Below, piece after piece: positions 27,183 to 35,646 of a stretch of DNA of 64,000 bases; the stretch's first letter is position 1, and each line of letters opens with the position of its first letter. The stretch is from Chloroflexota bacterium (GTDB taxonomy: Bacteria; Chloroflexota; UBA6077; FW602-bin22; JAMCVK01). A model generated the notes under the pieces. The model saw only the letters and a list, made by a program, of their open reading frames with translations. It was not told the origin of the DNA and searched no databases. Where the stretch lies: contig JAMCVK010000028.1 in the NCBI GenBank assembly GCA_023475225.1, forward strand, positions 106,304-170,303, in the 5' to 3' direction. Made by a program: the position numbers and the translations under genes.

Positions 27183-28184
27183 ATGTCAGTGATGCGTATG
27201 ACCCCAACGATCGTTACAAATGAAGACCTCATCCAGATGTTTCGGGATATGTGTCTCATCAGAAGCTTTGAGACCCATCTGGAGCAACACTTCAAGAAGG
27301 GCGAGATTCCCGGCTTCTTCCACTCCGGCGTAGGGCAAGAGGCTGTTCTGGCTGGCGTCGCTAGAGCCTTGACAAGTAGAGATTACTTCTTCCCTGACCA
27401 CCGTGGGCACGGCATCATCATCCTGAAAAGCGAACCCCACAAAATAATGGCCGAAATCTTTGGTCGCAGCACGGGGGTATGCAAGGGGAAAGGCGGCAGT
27501 CTCCACATCGCCGATATAGCGGTGGGCAACCTGGGCAACAACGGTATTCAAGGTTCCATCTTAGCTACTTGCCTCGGGCCAGCCGTAGCCGCCCAGATAC
27601 GCAAGACTGATCAAGTAACGGCCGTCTTCTTCGGCGATGGGACGATAGGACGGGGAGAGTTCCACGAGAGTCTGAACATGGCCTCAGTCTGGAAGCTACC
27701 CATCGTCTACCTCTGTGTCAATAATCTCTATGCTATCTCCACGCCGCTGCGAGAGGCTCATCCAGTAGAGGATCTGGTCGAGATGGTTGTGGGCTATAAG
27801 ATCCAAACAAAAGTCGTTAACGGGAACGACATCGTGGCTGTATACCAGGCCACAAGTGAGGCCGTGGCCCACTGCCGGGACGGCAAAGGCCCCTACTTCT
27901 TGGAGTTTAAGACCTACCGCTGGCAAGGGCATTTCTCCGGCGATCCGGCCAGTTACAGACCAGCCGAAGAGCTAGAGTATTGGAAGGCACGTGATCCTAT
28001 CAAGCGTCTGAGGGAGAAATGCATTGGGGAAGGGATAGCTACCGAAGCGCAATTGACCGAGATACAGCGCCGAGTTGACGAAGAAATAGAGGATATGATC
28101 CGCTTTGCCCAAGAGAGTCCCTTCCCTGCCCTTGAGGAGGCTACCACCGATATTTACGTGGGACGGAGGGTTGAAGGAAAATGA
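27183..28184 (+). CDS. acoA: 2-oxoacid/acetoin dehydrogenase E1 alpha subunit
   Basis: Thiamine diphosphate-binding E1 alpha of a pyruvate/acetoin-type dehydrogenase, 333 residues. Seen are GFFHSGVGQEAVLAGVARAL, the HRGHG segment, KGKGGSLHIAD, and the ThDP/Mg motif GDGTIGRGEFHESLN ending in NN. AAGGAGGTGATTCG gives an excellent ribosome site. It overlaps the beta-subunit gene by four bases. The short form with a separate beta subunit is typical of acetoin dehydrogenases, but the true substrate may be another 2-oxo compound. Confidence 0.9.
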   Translation: MSVMRMTPTIVTNEDLIQMFRDMCLIRSFETHLEQHFKKGEIPGFFHSGVGQEAVLAGVARALTSRDYFFPDHRGHGIIILKSEPHKIMAEIFGRSTGVCKGKGGSLHIADIAVGNLGNNGIQGSILATCLGPAVAAQIRKTDQVTAVFFGDGTIGRGEFHESLNMASVWKLPIVYLCVNNLYAISTPLREAHPVEDLVEMVVGYKIQTKVVNGNDIVAVYQATSEAVAHCRDGKGPYFLEFKTYRWQGHFSGDPASYRPAEELEYWKARDPIKRLREKCIGEGIATEAQLTEIQRRVDEEIEDMIRFAQESPFPALEEATTDIYVGRRVEGK

Positions 28185-29158
28185 GAACCATCTCTTTCTT
28201 ACAAGCTATCAATGAAGCACTTCGCCAGGAAATGGAGAGGGACGAGACGGTTTTCCTGCTGGGCGAAGATATCGCCAAAATGGGTGGTGACTTCGGGGCA
28301 ACCAGGGGACTGTGGCAAAGATTCGGCTCAGAAAGGGTGAAGGATACGCCCCTCTCCGAGGCCGCCATTTTAGGAGTAGCTAATGGCGCGGCTTTCGTGG
28401 GCATGCGACCAGTAGCCGAGATCATGTTTGCTGACTTCATCACCGAATGCTATGATCAGATTGTGAATAACGCGACGAAGGCGCACCATATGTTTGGTGG
28501 ACAAATTAAATGCCCTATCGTTATCAGAACCGCCTGTGGTGGTGGTTTTCACGCCGGGCCGCATCACTCACAGAGCATCGAGGGCTGGTTCATGAATGTC
28601 CCCGGGCTTACCATCGTCGCCCCCTCTACACCCTACGATGCCAAGGGGCTGCTCATTGCCTCTATCCGTGATGATAACCCCATCCTTTTCCTGGAGCATA
28701 AGATGCTCTATGGGAAGAAGGGTAAGGTACCCGAGGAACCCTATATCGTTCCCATAGGAGTGGCCAATATCAAGCGTGCAGGCAACGATGTCACCGTTAT
28801 AGCCAGTATGAAGACTGTGCACGATTCTCTGGATGTCGCTTCCGAACTGGAAAAGGAGGGCATCAGCGTGGAGGTGCTCGACCTGCGGACCATCCTTCCC
28901 CTGGATAAGCCAACTATATTGAAATCTGTAGCCAAGACAGGGAGAGCAGTCATCGTCCATGAGGCATCCAAGACAGGTGGACCCGGTGCTGAGATATGCG
29001 CTCTCCTGGCCGAAGAAGGGTTTGGACACCTGAAGAAGCCGCCGAAACGGGTCGCCGCCTTAGATGCCCCCTTAGCCTTTGCCCCGGGACTGGAGGACTA
29101 CATCTTGCCCAGTAAGGAAGATATACGTAAAGCTATCCTAGAGGTGATGCGGTCTTAA
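28181..29158 (+). CDS. acoB: 2-oxoacid/acetoin dehydrogenase E1 beta subunit
   Basis: E1 beta of the same complex, 325 residues. Conserved segments are LGEDIAKMGGDFGATRGL, DTPLSEAAILGVANGAAFVGMRPVAEI, the TACGGG-like RTACGGGFHAGPHHSQ loop near the active site, and VEVLDLRTILPLDK in the C-terminal transketolase domain. It follows the alpha gene with ATG inside the alpha stop region, and is followed 86 bases later by the lipoyl protein gene. Confidence 0.9.
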   Translation: MRTISFLQAINEALRQEMERDETVFLLGEDIAKMGGDFGATRGLWQRFGSERVKDTPLSEAAILGVANGAAFVGMRPVAEIMFADFITECYDQIVNNATKAHHMFGGQIKCPIVIRTACGGGFHAGPHHSQSIEGWFMNVPGLTIVAPSTPYDAKGLLIASIRDDNPILFLEHKMLYGKKGKVPEEPYIVPIGVANIKRAGNDVTVIASMKTVHDSLDVASELEKEGISVEVLDLRTILPLDKPTILKSVAKTGRAVIVHEASKTGGPGAEICALLAEEGFGHLKKPPKRVAALDAPLAFAPGLEDYILPSKEDIRKAILEVMRS

Positions 29159-29244
29159 AATTCTCGCGGCGCCTATATCCCATCAGCAGGCAGGAATATA
29201 GTTCACGATCCCTACAAACGCATCAGCTGCAACGGAGGTAAGCA

Positions 29245-29511
29245 ATGGCCGAAACGATCGTTATGCCCAAGCTAGGCCTGACTATGACCGAAGGCACCTT
29301 GGCGAAATGGGTGAAGAACGAGGGAGAAGCCATACAACAGGATGAGGTTATCGCCGAAGTGGAAACGGACAAGATCACCAGTGATATCGCTGCCCCCACG
29401 TCCGGAATTCTGACCAGGATACTCGTCCAACCAGGAGAAACGGTCCCGGTTGGCACACCTTTGGCTATCCTCGCTTCCCCAGGGGAGATCGCTGAGCCTA
29501 ACGAAGGTTAG
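29245..29511 (+). CDS. Stand-alone lipoyl-domain protein
   Basis: 88-residue lipoyl carrier protein, with MPKLGLTMTEGTLAKWVKNEGEAI and the lipoylated lysine K43 in EVETDKITSDI. The frame ends cleanly after a short Pro/Glu tail, and the acyltransferase gene starts 33 bases later. Normally the lipoyl domain is the N-terminus of E2; here it is a separate gene, so it must act as a free swinging-arm protein, like GcvH in principle. K43 context (ETDK) is the E2 type, so lipoylation rather than biotinylation is likely. Confidence 0.9.
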   Translation: MAETIVMPKLGLTMTEGTLAKWVKNEGEAIQQDEVIAEVETDKITSDIAAPTSGILTRILVQPGETVPVGTPLAILASPGEIAEPNEG

Positions 29512-29544
29512 CCATCAGTTGAATGAGAAAGGACAGTCCTAGAG

Positions 29545-30237
29545 ATGTCAAATCAGCCAGATACTGAGATCCCCCTGAATCGGATCAGACGGGTGATCGC
29601 CCGTGAGATGAAGCGCAGTCTCGAAACAGCCGCTCAGGTCACGATTACAACAGAAGCGGATATGAGCGCGGTAATGCGGTTACGAGATACAGAACTGTCC
29701 CAGAGATACCCTGAGATGAGGATATCCATTAACGATATCGTCATTTGCGCTGTCGCCCGCGCCTTAAGGCAGGTCCCCATCACAAACTCCACCTTCGCTG
29801 AGGATAAGATTATTATCCGTGGCGATATTAACATTGGCATCGCCGTAGCCACACCTGAGGGACTCATCGTCCCCGTCCTGAAAAATGCTGACCAGAAGAA
29901 TATAGTCACCATATCCCAAGAGGCGAAAGAATTAGTGGAGAGAGCCAGAAAGGGAGGCTTGACCCTGGATGATATCAGCGGTGGAACATTCACTGTCACT
30001 AACCTGGGCATGTTTGGGATAGATTTCGGTACACCCATCCTGCGGCCACCGGAGAGCGGCATTCTGATGGTAGGTAGCATCCGTGAAAGGCCCGTCGTTA
30101 TCGAGGGCGCAATCCAAATACGGTCCATGACTTACCTTAGCCTAACCCATGATCACCGCTGCTTCGATGGTAAGGACGGGGCAGATTTTCTTCAACAGAT
30201 TAAAGATATCCTCACCCATCCTGAAACGCTGCTCTAA
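29545..30237 (+). CDS. 2-oxoacid dehydrogenase acyltransferase (E2) catalytic domain only
   Basis: 230-residue CAT-fold acyltransferase. It starts directly with IPLNRIRRVIAREMKRSLETAAQVT and ends with the active-site motif HDHRCFDGKDGADFL (H204, D208). It lacks both a lipoyl domain and the peripheral subunit-binding domain that tethers E1/E3 in ordinary E2. With the separate lipoyl gene this is a split E2. No E3 gene is visible nearby. Low length is natural for a catalytic core, not a truncation. Confidence 0.88.
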   Translation: MSNQPDTEIPLNRIRRVIAREMKRSLETAAQVTITTEADMSAVMRLRDTELSQRYPEMRISINDIVICAVARALRQVPITNSTFAEDKIIIRGDINIGIAVATPEGLIVPVLKNADQKNIVTISQEAKELVERARKGGLTLDDISGGTFTVTNLGMFGIDFGTPILRPPESGILMVGSIRERPVVIEGAIQIRSMTYLSLTHDHRCFDGKDGADFLQQIKDILTHPETLL

Positions 30238-30294
30238 ACCGGATTAAGAAGTGGAAAGCACCCCGCACCCGAACACTACTTCAGGAGTACTATC

Positions 30295-31260
30295 GTGTTA
30301 AGCATCAATAAAGAAGCGATGAGGATCGTCCGCAAGGTAATCGCCGAGGCTGACCAGCTGAATGTGAAGGTTTCATGCTCACCAATTGGAGCGACGATAA
30401 TCGACATGGGTCTCAACTGTGATGGGGGTTGGCTGGCCGGCAAGTACTTTGTGGAAATCGGCCTCGGGGGAATGGGGCACGTCTCCTTCGGAAATTTTAC
30501 CCTGGGAGAAGTTACCCTACCCTCCATTGATGTGTGGGTTGACAATCCAGTGATCGCCGCTGTTGTATCCCAGGCCGGATCCTGGAAACTGGGGGAAGGT
30601 GAGCTCGCCCCTATAGGCTCCGGTCCGGCCCGAGCCATCGCCAAGGCTGATCAATGGGCCAGGATAGGAACATATACTGATCATAACGATGAGGCCATAG
30701 TGCAGCTCCAGAGTGATAAGATGCCCGAGGAGAGCACCTTGCGGTTTGTTAGTGAGTCTTGCGGGATTGCCCCCGAGAACCTCTATGTGCTCATCGCCCC
30801 CACCGCCTCCCTCGTCGGTTCCATACAGGTTTCAGCCCGAACGGTTGAGCAGGTGATGATTAAGCTACAATACGCTGGCTTCGACGCTACTACTATCGTG
30901 CACGCCTTCGGTACTGCTCCAGTCGCTCCAGTAATACCCGACGAATTCCAGGCGATGGGCCGGGTAAATGATTGTCTCATCTACGGTGGCTCCACTATCA
31001 TTTACACCCGAACATCAGATGAAGAGATAGAGAAGGTGATTGACCTAATTCCCTTCTCAGCCAGAGCAAAGGGACTATATGGGGTGCCCTTTGCGCAGAT
31101 TTTCGATATGTTCCACCGTAATTGGTTTGAGGTAGATCCTTTACTGGACTCCCCCGCTAAAGTTACGATCAACAACCTGAACAGCGGCCGCACCTTCACA
31201 GCCGGGGAAATAAACTATGACGTCTTGCGCCGCTCACTCCTTCTCGTAGAGGATGGCTGA
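30295..31260 (+). CDS. Mch-like protein 2 (methenyl-tetrahydromethanopterin cyclohydrolase family)
   Basis: Second Mch homologue, 321 residues from GTG with CAGGAG upstream. It keeps the family pattern more closely than copy 1: GGMGHVSFGNFTLGE, PIGSGPARAIA, LIAPTASLVGSIQVSARTVE, FGTAPVAPVIPDEFQAMGRVNDCLIYGG and INNLNSGRTFTAGEINYDVL. R182 and E185 match the Arg/Glu pair I recall as catalytic in archaeal Mch. It stands between the split dehydrogenase and an amidohydrolase. It may hydrolyse a cyclic amidinium other than methenyl-H4MPT, since no other C1-H4MPT gene is linked. Confidence 0.85.
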   Translation: MLSINKEAMRIVRKVIAEADQLNVKVSCSPIGATIIDMGLNCDGGWLAGKYFVEIGLGGMGHVSFGNFTLGEVTLPSIDVWVDNPVIAAVVSQAGSWKLGEGELAPIGSGPARAIAKADQWARIGTYTDHNDEAIVQLQSDKMPEESTLRFVSESCGIAPENLYVLIAPTASLVGSIQVSARTVEQVMIKLQYAGFDATTIVHAFGTAPVAPVIPDEFQAMGRVNDCLIYGGSTIIYTRTSDEEIEKVIDLIPFSARAKGLYGVPFAQIFDMFHRNWFEVDPLLDSPAKVTINNLNSGRTFTAGEINYDVLRRSLLLVEDG

Positions 31261-31325
31261 TCGCCCACACTCCGGGATGTCCTCTAGATAAGTATCATTC
31301 TCCAGATTATAATCTAAAAGGACTG

Positions 31326-32732
31326 ATGATGAGTATGGATGTAGACCTGTTAATCGCCCATGGGCTGATTGTCACCCAGAACAGGAATAGAGCTGTCATC
31401 CCCGATGGGGCTGTCGCCATTCAGGGGAATAAGATCGTCGCCGTTGGCTCAACGCCCTTGTTGAGCCAAGGATATAGAGCCAGAAAGGTAATCAAGGCGC
31501 AGGAGAAGGTGATCATCCCCGGATTGATCAATACCCATACGCACCTCTTTCAAACCTTCTTGAAGGGATTAGGGGATGGAATGCCTTTACTCTCCTGGAT
31601 AAGGAATATCACTACCCCCAGTGCCCTGAATCTCACTGAACAAGACTGCTACCTGGCAGCGATGCTGGGCTGCATGGAGTCCATCAGAAGCGGCACCACC
31701 ACCGTCCTGGATTTTATGTACTCCCTCCCCAACCCCTATCTCTACGATCAAATCATCCGTGCCTTCGAAGATAGTGGCATCCGTGGCATCCTGGCCAGAG
31801 GAATAACTGAAGTGGGCGAGGAGTACGGTCTACCGACGGGGATGCTTCAGCCGGCCGAAAGAGCGCTGCAGGACGTCGACCGCTTGCTCTCCTGCTATCA
31901 AGGGGCAGCGGATGGACGCATCGGTATTCAGATAGCCGTCGGTATCATCTGGGGCATGACTAAACCCGGGCTGGAAATGGTGCGTCAGTTTGCTGATGAT
32001 AATGGGGTTAAGCTAACGATGCATCTGAACGAGACCCCCGTTGATAATGAGCATTCCCTGAAAAGCTTCGGACGCCACACCTTCCCCTTCCTGGCGGATA
32101 TCGGCTTTCTCGGTCCAGACGTTCTGGCCGTCCACTGCGTCGATCTGAACGATTCCGACCTTTCAATCATCGCCGGCCACGAGGTGAAGGTCTCACATAA
32201 CCCAGTCAGTAACATGTATCTTGGAGTAGGCATCGCTCCTCTTCTAGAGATGATCGCACAAGGCATCACCGTTGGGCTGGCCACCGATGGGGCAGCCAGC
32301 AACAATAGTCAAGATATGATCGAGGTGATGAAATGTGCTGCCCTGCTCCAAAGGGTAGCTGCTCATGATCCATCCGTACTCTCAGCCGAACAAATACTAA
32401 GATTGGCCACAGTAGGTGGGGCGAAGGCGACCGGTTTGGACGATCGAGTCGGCTCTCTAGAGGTGGGCAAAGAAGCAGACCTTGTGATAGTTGATCCCTA
32501 TACCCCAAAGGCCATCCCTATCCTTGAAGCGCAGCCGACGCTGGTGTATTCGTTGGGTGAGGAGAATATAGATACGGTTATCGTCAACGGAAGAATCATC
32601 CTGGAAGATGGGCATTTTACAGCGCTAGACGAAGAGGATTTGTTGCAAAAAGCCCAGCAGGCAGCCGTTCAACTCTCTCTCAGAGCAGGCACCCGAAGGT
32701 TACAGACAGAGCCCATACCCAAGAGCTGGTAA
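31326..32732 (+). CDS. Amidohydrolase, aminohydrolase/deaminase type (TrzA/SsnA-like)
   Basis: Metal-dependent hydrolase of the amidohydrolase superfamily, 468 residues. Ligands are H71 and H73 (NTHTHLFQ), a later histidine in TMHLNETPVD, HCVD and HNPVSN, and the catalytic aspartate in LATDGAASNNSQD. This is the layout of deaminases for guanine, 8-oxoguanine, methylthioadenosine or triazines, which hydrolyse C-NH2 on N-heterocycles. The combination with a nucleoside-type importer and an Mch-type cyclohydrolase points to an N-heterocycle substrate; that is inference. AAAAGGA precedes the start. Confidence 0.87.
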   Translation: MMSMDVDLLIAHGLIVTQNRNRAVIPDGAVAIQGNKIVAVGSTPLLSQGYRARKVIKAQEKVIIPGLINTHTHLFQTFLKGLGDGMPLLSWIRNITTPSALNLTEQDCYLAAMLGCMESIRSGTTTVLDFMYSLPNPYLYDQIIRAFEDSGIRGILARGITEVGEEYGLPTGMLQPAERALQDVDRLLSCYQGAADGRIGIQIAVGIIWGMTKPGLEMVRQFADDNGVKLTMHLNETPVDNEHSLKSFGRHTFPFLADIGFLGPDVLAVHCVDLNDSDLSIIAGHEVKVSHNPVSNMYLGVGIAPLLEMIAQGITVGLATDGAASNNSQDMIEVMKCAALLQRVAAHDPSVLSAEQILRLATVGGAKATGLDDRVGSLEVGKEADLVIVDPYTPKAIPILEAQPTLVYSLGEENIDTVIVNGRIILEDGHFTALDEEDLLQKAQQAAVQLSLRAGTRRLQTEPIPKSW

Positions 32733-32780
32733 GCGCGCTGGGCCTTCTTAAACGTGGAATAGGCAAAGGGATAGGGGCAA

Positions 32781-33869
32781 TTGAAACGACGAATCTTCGG
32801 CGAGCATCACTGGCAGATGACCTGTCCCTTCTGTGGGTCGGTGGGAAGACCCGTATCACACGCTCTGGGCGCATGCGTGGAGTGCATCCGCAGTAGCCCT
32901 GGCAAGGTCCTCCCTCCGATTCTCCACTTGCACGCCCAAAGTCGCCGGGAGTTCGGCCTCCCCATCGCCCCACCTCAGGAGGCTGACGGGGTTATCTGTC
33001 CGCTCTGCCAGAATGAGTGCCGTATCCCGCCGGGGGGTTTGGGGTTCTGCGGGTTGAGAACTAATCGGGAAGGCAAGTTAGTTCACCTGGCAGGCATCCC
33101 TAGGAGAGGACTTTTACACTGGTACTATGACCCGTTACCCACCAATTGTGTAGCCGATTGGGTTTGTCCAGGCAACCGCCAATATGGGAGGAAAAACTTA
33201 GCCGTCTTTTATACCGCCTGTAGTTTCAATTGTCTTTTTTGCCAGAACTGGCATTTTCGTGAGAGCTCAGGCAGACTCGCTATGAGTGCCGAGGAGCTGG
33301 CCGCCCAGGCCGATCCCCGTACCTTCTGCATCTGCTTTTTTGGGGGTGATCCAACACCTCAGATGCCTCACGCCTTAGCTACGGCCAGGCGCTTAGCTAA
33401 AAAGGTGCGCATCTGTTGGGAAACCAATGGCTCTATGCATCCCCAAATTCTTGAAGAAGCAGTCGAACTCTCTCTATCATCTGGTGGCTGTATCAAGTTC
33501 GATCTGAAAGCATTCAACGCTGATCTTCACGTAGCCTTAACCGCTACAGCGAACAGACGTACTTTAAGTAACTTTGAGTTAGCGGCCAGATTTATTCCTG
33601 AGAGACGAGAACCACCATTGCTCATCGCCAGTACCCTGCTTGTGCCTGGCTATGTGGATGTAGCAGAGGTGAGCCACATTGCTCATTTTATCGCCCGCCT
33701 CGACCCGATGATCCCTTACGCTCTACTTGCCTTCTGCCCTAACTTCTACCTGCCAGATCTCCCTCCCACCTCCCGCCGACACGCTGAGGAATGCTTCCAG
33801 GCGGCCACACGAGCTGGTCTGACCAATGTCCGCATCGGAAACGTGCATCTTCTCACCAATGAATACTAG
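32781..33869 (+). CDS. Radical SAM protein, PflA/AmmeMemoRadiSam-like
   Basis: Protein of about 362 residues. The N-terminal part has cysteine pairs (CPFCG, CVEC) suggesting a zinc ribbon, then CPLCQNECRIPPGGLGFCGLR, a segment typical of AmmeMemoRadiSam-system enzymes. The radical SAM motif is C147-x3-C151-x2-C154 (CSFNCLFC), followed by FFGGDPTPQ and ETNGSM. The usual partners (Memo and AMMECR1 proteins) are not in the window. Start is TTG 32781 or ATG 32817. Unknown substrate; it could act as an activating enzyme. Confidence 0.75.
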   Translation: MKRRIFGEHHWQMTCPFCGSVGRPVSHALGACVECIRSSPGKVLPPILHLHAQSRREFGLPIAPPQEADGVICPLCQNECRIPPGGLGFCGLRTNREGKLVHLAGIPRRGLLHWYYDPLPTNCVADWVCPGNRQYGRKNLAVFYTACSFNCLFCQNWHFRESSGRLAMSAEELAAQADPRTFCICFFGGDPTPQMPHALATARRLAKKVRICWETNGSMHPQILEEAVELSLSSGGCIKFDLKAFNADLHVALTATANRRTLSNFELAARFIPERREPPLLIASTLLVPGYVDVAEVSHIAHFIARLDPMIPYALLAFCPNFYLPDLPPTSRRHAEECFQAATRAGLTNVRIGNVHLLTNEY

Positions 33870-34698
33870 CCGTTTTATTGAGCAGATGAAATCGATAGAG
33901 ATATTAGGGGTAAGAATAGACGACATCACCTACGCCGAGGCAATCGCTATTATTGGCGATTTCATCCGCTCTGGTCAGCCACACCAGGTAGTAACCCCCA
34001 ATCCTGAATTTATCATGGCTGCCAGGAAAGATGGGCAATTCAAGGAAATCCTAAATGGTGCTGCGCTGGCGATACCGGATGGCGGGGGGCTTCTTTTGGC
34101 GGCTAGGATCCTCAATCAAGGGTTACGGGAACAGGTACGAGGCACCGATCTGATTTACAACCTGGCCGAGCTGGCAGCGAGGGAAGGGTACTCCTTTTTT
34201 CTTCTTGGGGCCACCCCAGGTGTAGCTGAGAAGGCAGCTCTATCCCTGCAAAGATCATACCCCGGACTGAGGATCGCTGGCACCTACGCTGGAGCGCCAG
34301 ACCCTCATTATGACGAGGAGATTGTCAGGATAATCCGAGGTGCCGGACTAGTGGACATCCTCCTGGTCGCCTATGGGGCACCTGCTCAAGATAAATGGAT
34401 CGCCCGCAACCTGGCCAAGTTACAAGTGCCAGTGGTGATAGGAGTGGGAGGAGTCTTTGATTACCTCTCGGGGACAGTGAAACGGGCACCGCTCTGGATG
34501 CGTCAGGCCGGTCTCGAATGGCTCTATCGCTTAATCAAACAGCCATGGCGCTGGAGACGGCAATTGGCTTTGCCTATGTTCATCCTCACTGTCCTACAGA
34601 CCAGACTCAGGTCAACGGTCCACAGAGGCGCTCCCGTATCTACGGAGAGCCAGGGCGACCAAAAAGATGGTGAAGATAAGAGCAGTGCCAGAGAATAG
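33859..34698 (+). CDS. WecG/TagA/CpsF family glycosyltransferase
   Basis: Membrane-associated glycosyltransferase (family GT26) of ~279 residues that adds the second sugar to a lipid-linked precursor. Motifs are TPNPEFIMAARKD, IPDGGGLLLAARIL with the likely catalytic aspartate, LLGATPGVAEKAA, and VAYGAPAQDKWIARN. The ATG at 33859 overlaps the upstream stop; no clear ribosome site is seen, and 33886 is possible. Its 3' end converges with, and overlaps by 87 bases, a WecA/MraY-type transferase gene on the other strand, a functional partner in the same pathway. Confidence 0.87.
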   Translation: MNTSRFIEQMKSIEILGVRIDDITYAEAIAIIGDFIRSGQPHQVVTPNPEFIMAARKDGQFKEILNGAALAIPDGGGLLLAARILNQGLREQVRGTDLIYNLAELAAREGYSFFLLGATPGVAEKAALSLQRSYPGLRIAGTYAGAPDPHYDEEIVRIIRGAGLVDILLVAYGAPAQDKWIARNLAKLQVPVVIGVGGVFDYLSGTVKRAPLWMRQAGLEWLYRLIKQPWRWRRQLALPMFILTVLQTRLRSTVHRGAPVSTESQGDQKDGEDKSSARE

Positions 34699-35646
34699 GT
34701 ACAACTTTTGAATACTGGAGAGAGCCAAGGCGAGCCAGCCGGTAGTAAGGCATAGGCCATATAATAGAAAAACGATACGCCGTTGCGATATGCCGATGGC
34801 GAAAAGATGATGCGGTAGATGAGCAGAATCTCCGCCCACCAAAGGTGAGCGTCGGCGAATGAGACGCTGGATGATCACCAGGGCCACATCAAGAATGGGG
34901 ATGCCCAGAACCATCAGGGCCGTAGCGATCTTGGCCCCACCTATGATGGCTAAAATGGCCAAGCTGTAGCCAAGAAATAGCGAGCCGGATGTGCCCATAA
35001 ATACCCTGGCCGGGTTAAAGTTATAGGGAAGAAAGCCGGCGCAGGCACCAGCTAAGGCCAATGGCAATACCGCAATCGTGTATTGTTCTAGCTCAAAGCT
35101 GCGCACAAACAGGATGGTGGCCGCAATAATAGTGACACCAGCGGCCAAACCATCCATCGTGTCCAGAAAATTGACTGTATTAATCAGCCCTAAGATCCAG
35201 AAGAAGGTGAAGGGCAAGGCCACGTAGAGAGGGAGATTCACGATCCCTCCAAAAGGATTGGCTACATCGTCGATCAGTAACCCAAAGGAGATGGGCACTA
35301 AGGCGATGAGCGCTTGAGCCCCCAGCTGGGGTAAGGGACCAACACGTTTGATATCGTCCCATAGCGCCGCAGGTATGATGAGCAAGGCCCCCAAGAGGAA
35401 CCCATATATCCTTAGATACTCCGGAAGAGAGCGAGAGAACAGGAGCAGGCTTAACACTAGCGCCACCATGAAGGATAAAACTATTGCGTAGCCACCAGTA
35501 CGAGCTACAGGACAGGACTGTATCTCCCCAGCCCTTGGCCTGTCTACCAACCCATAGCGGGCACCCAGGTGCCTGGCTAAGGGGGTAAGGGTAATCGATA
35601 CAAAAAGGGCACCCAGAAAAATCAGGGCCAACTCCAACATTACCAT
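34612..35646 (-). CDS. WecA/MraY-family undecaprenyl-phosphate sugar-1-phosphate transferase
   Basis: Polytopic membrane enzyme of ~344 residues with about ten helices that links a sugar-1-phosphate to undecaprenyl phosphate. Family motifs are RPRAGEIQSCPVARTGG, LPLYVALPFTFFWILGLINTVNFLDTMDGLAAG (in parts), FNPARVFMGTSGSLFLGY and the loop with HLPHHLFAIG. ATG 35646 is chosen for GGGAG upstream; GTG 35652 and ATG 35640 are possible. The gene overlaps the CapD-like gene (end at 35640). It probably starts a surface polysaccharide, with the WecG/TagA enzyme adding the next sugar. Confidence 0.88.
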   Translation of the reverse strand: MVMLELALIFLGALFVSITLTPLARHLGARYGLVDRPRAGEIQSCPVARTGGYAIVLSFMVALVLSLLLFSRSLPEYLRIYGFLLGALLIIPAALWDDIKRVGPLPQLGAQALIALVPISFGLLIDDVANPFGGIVNLPLYVALPFTFFWILGLINTVNFLDTMDGLAAGVTIIAATILFVRSFELEQYTIAVLPLALAGACAGFLPYNFNPARVFMGTSGSLFLGYSLAILAIIGGAKIATALMVLGIPILDVALVIIQRLIRRRSPLVGGDSAHLPHHLFAIGISQRRIVFLLYGLCLTTGWLALALSSIQKLYLFSGTALIFTIFLVALALRRYGSASVDR

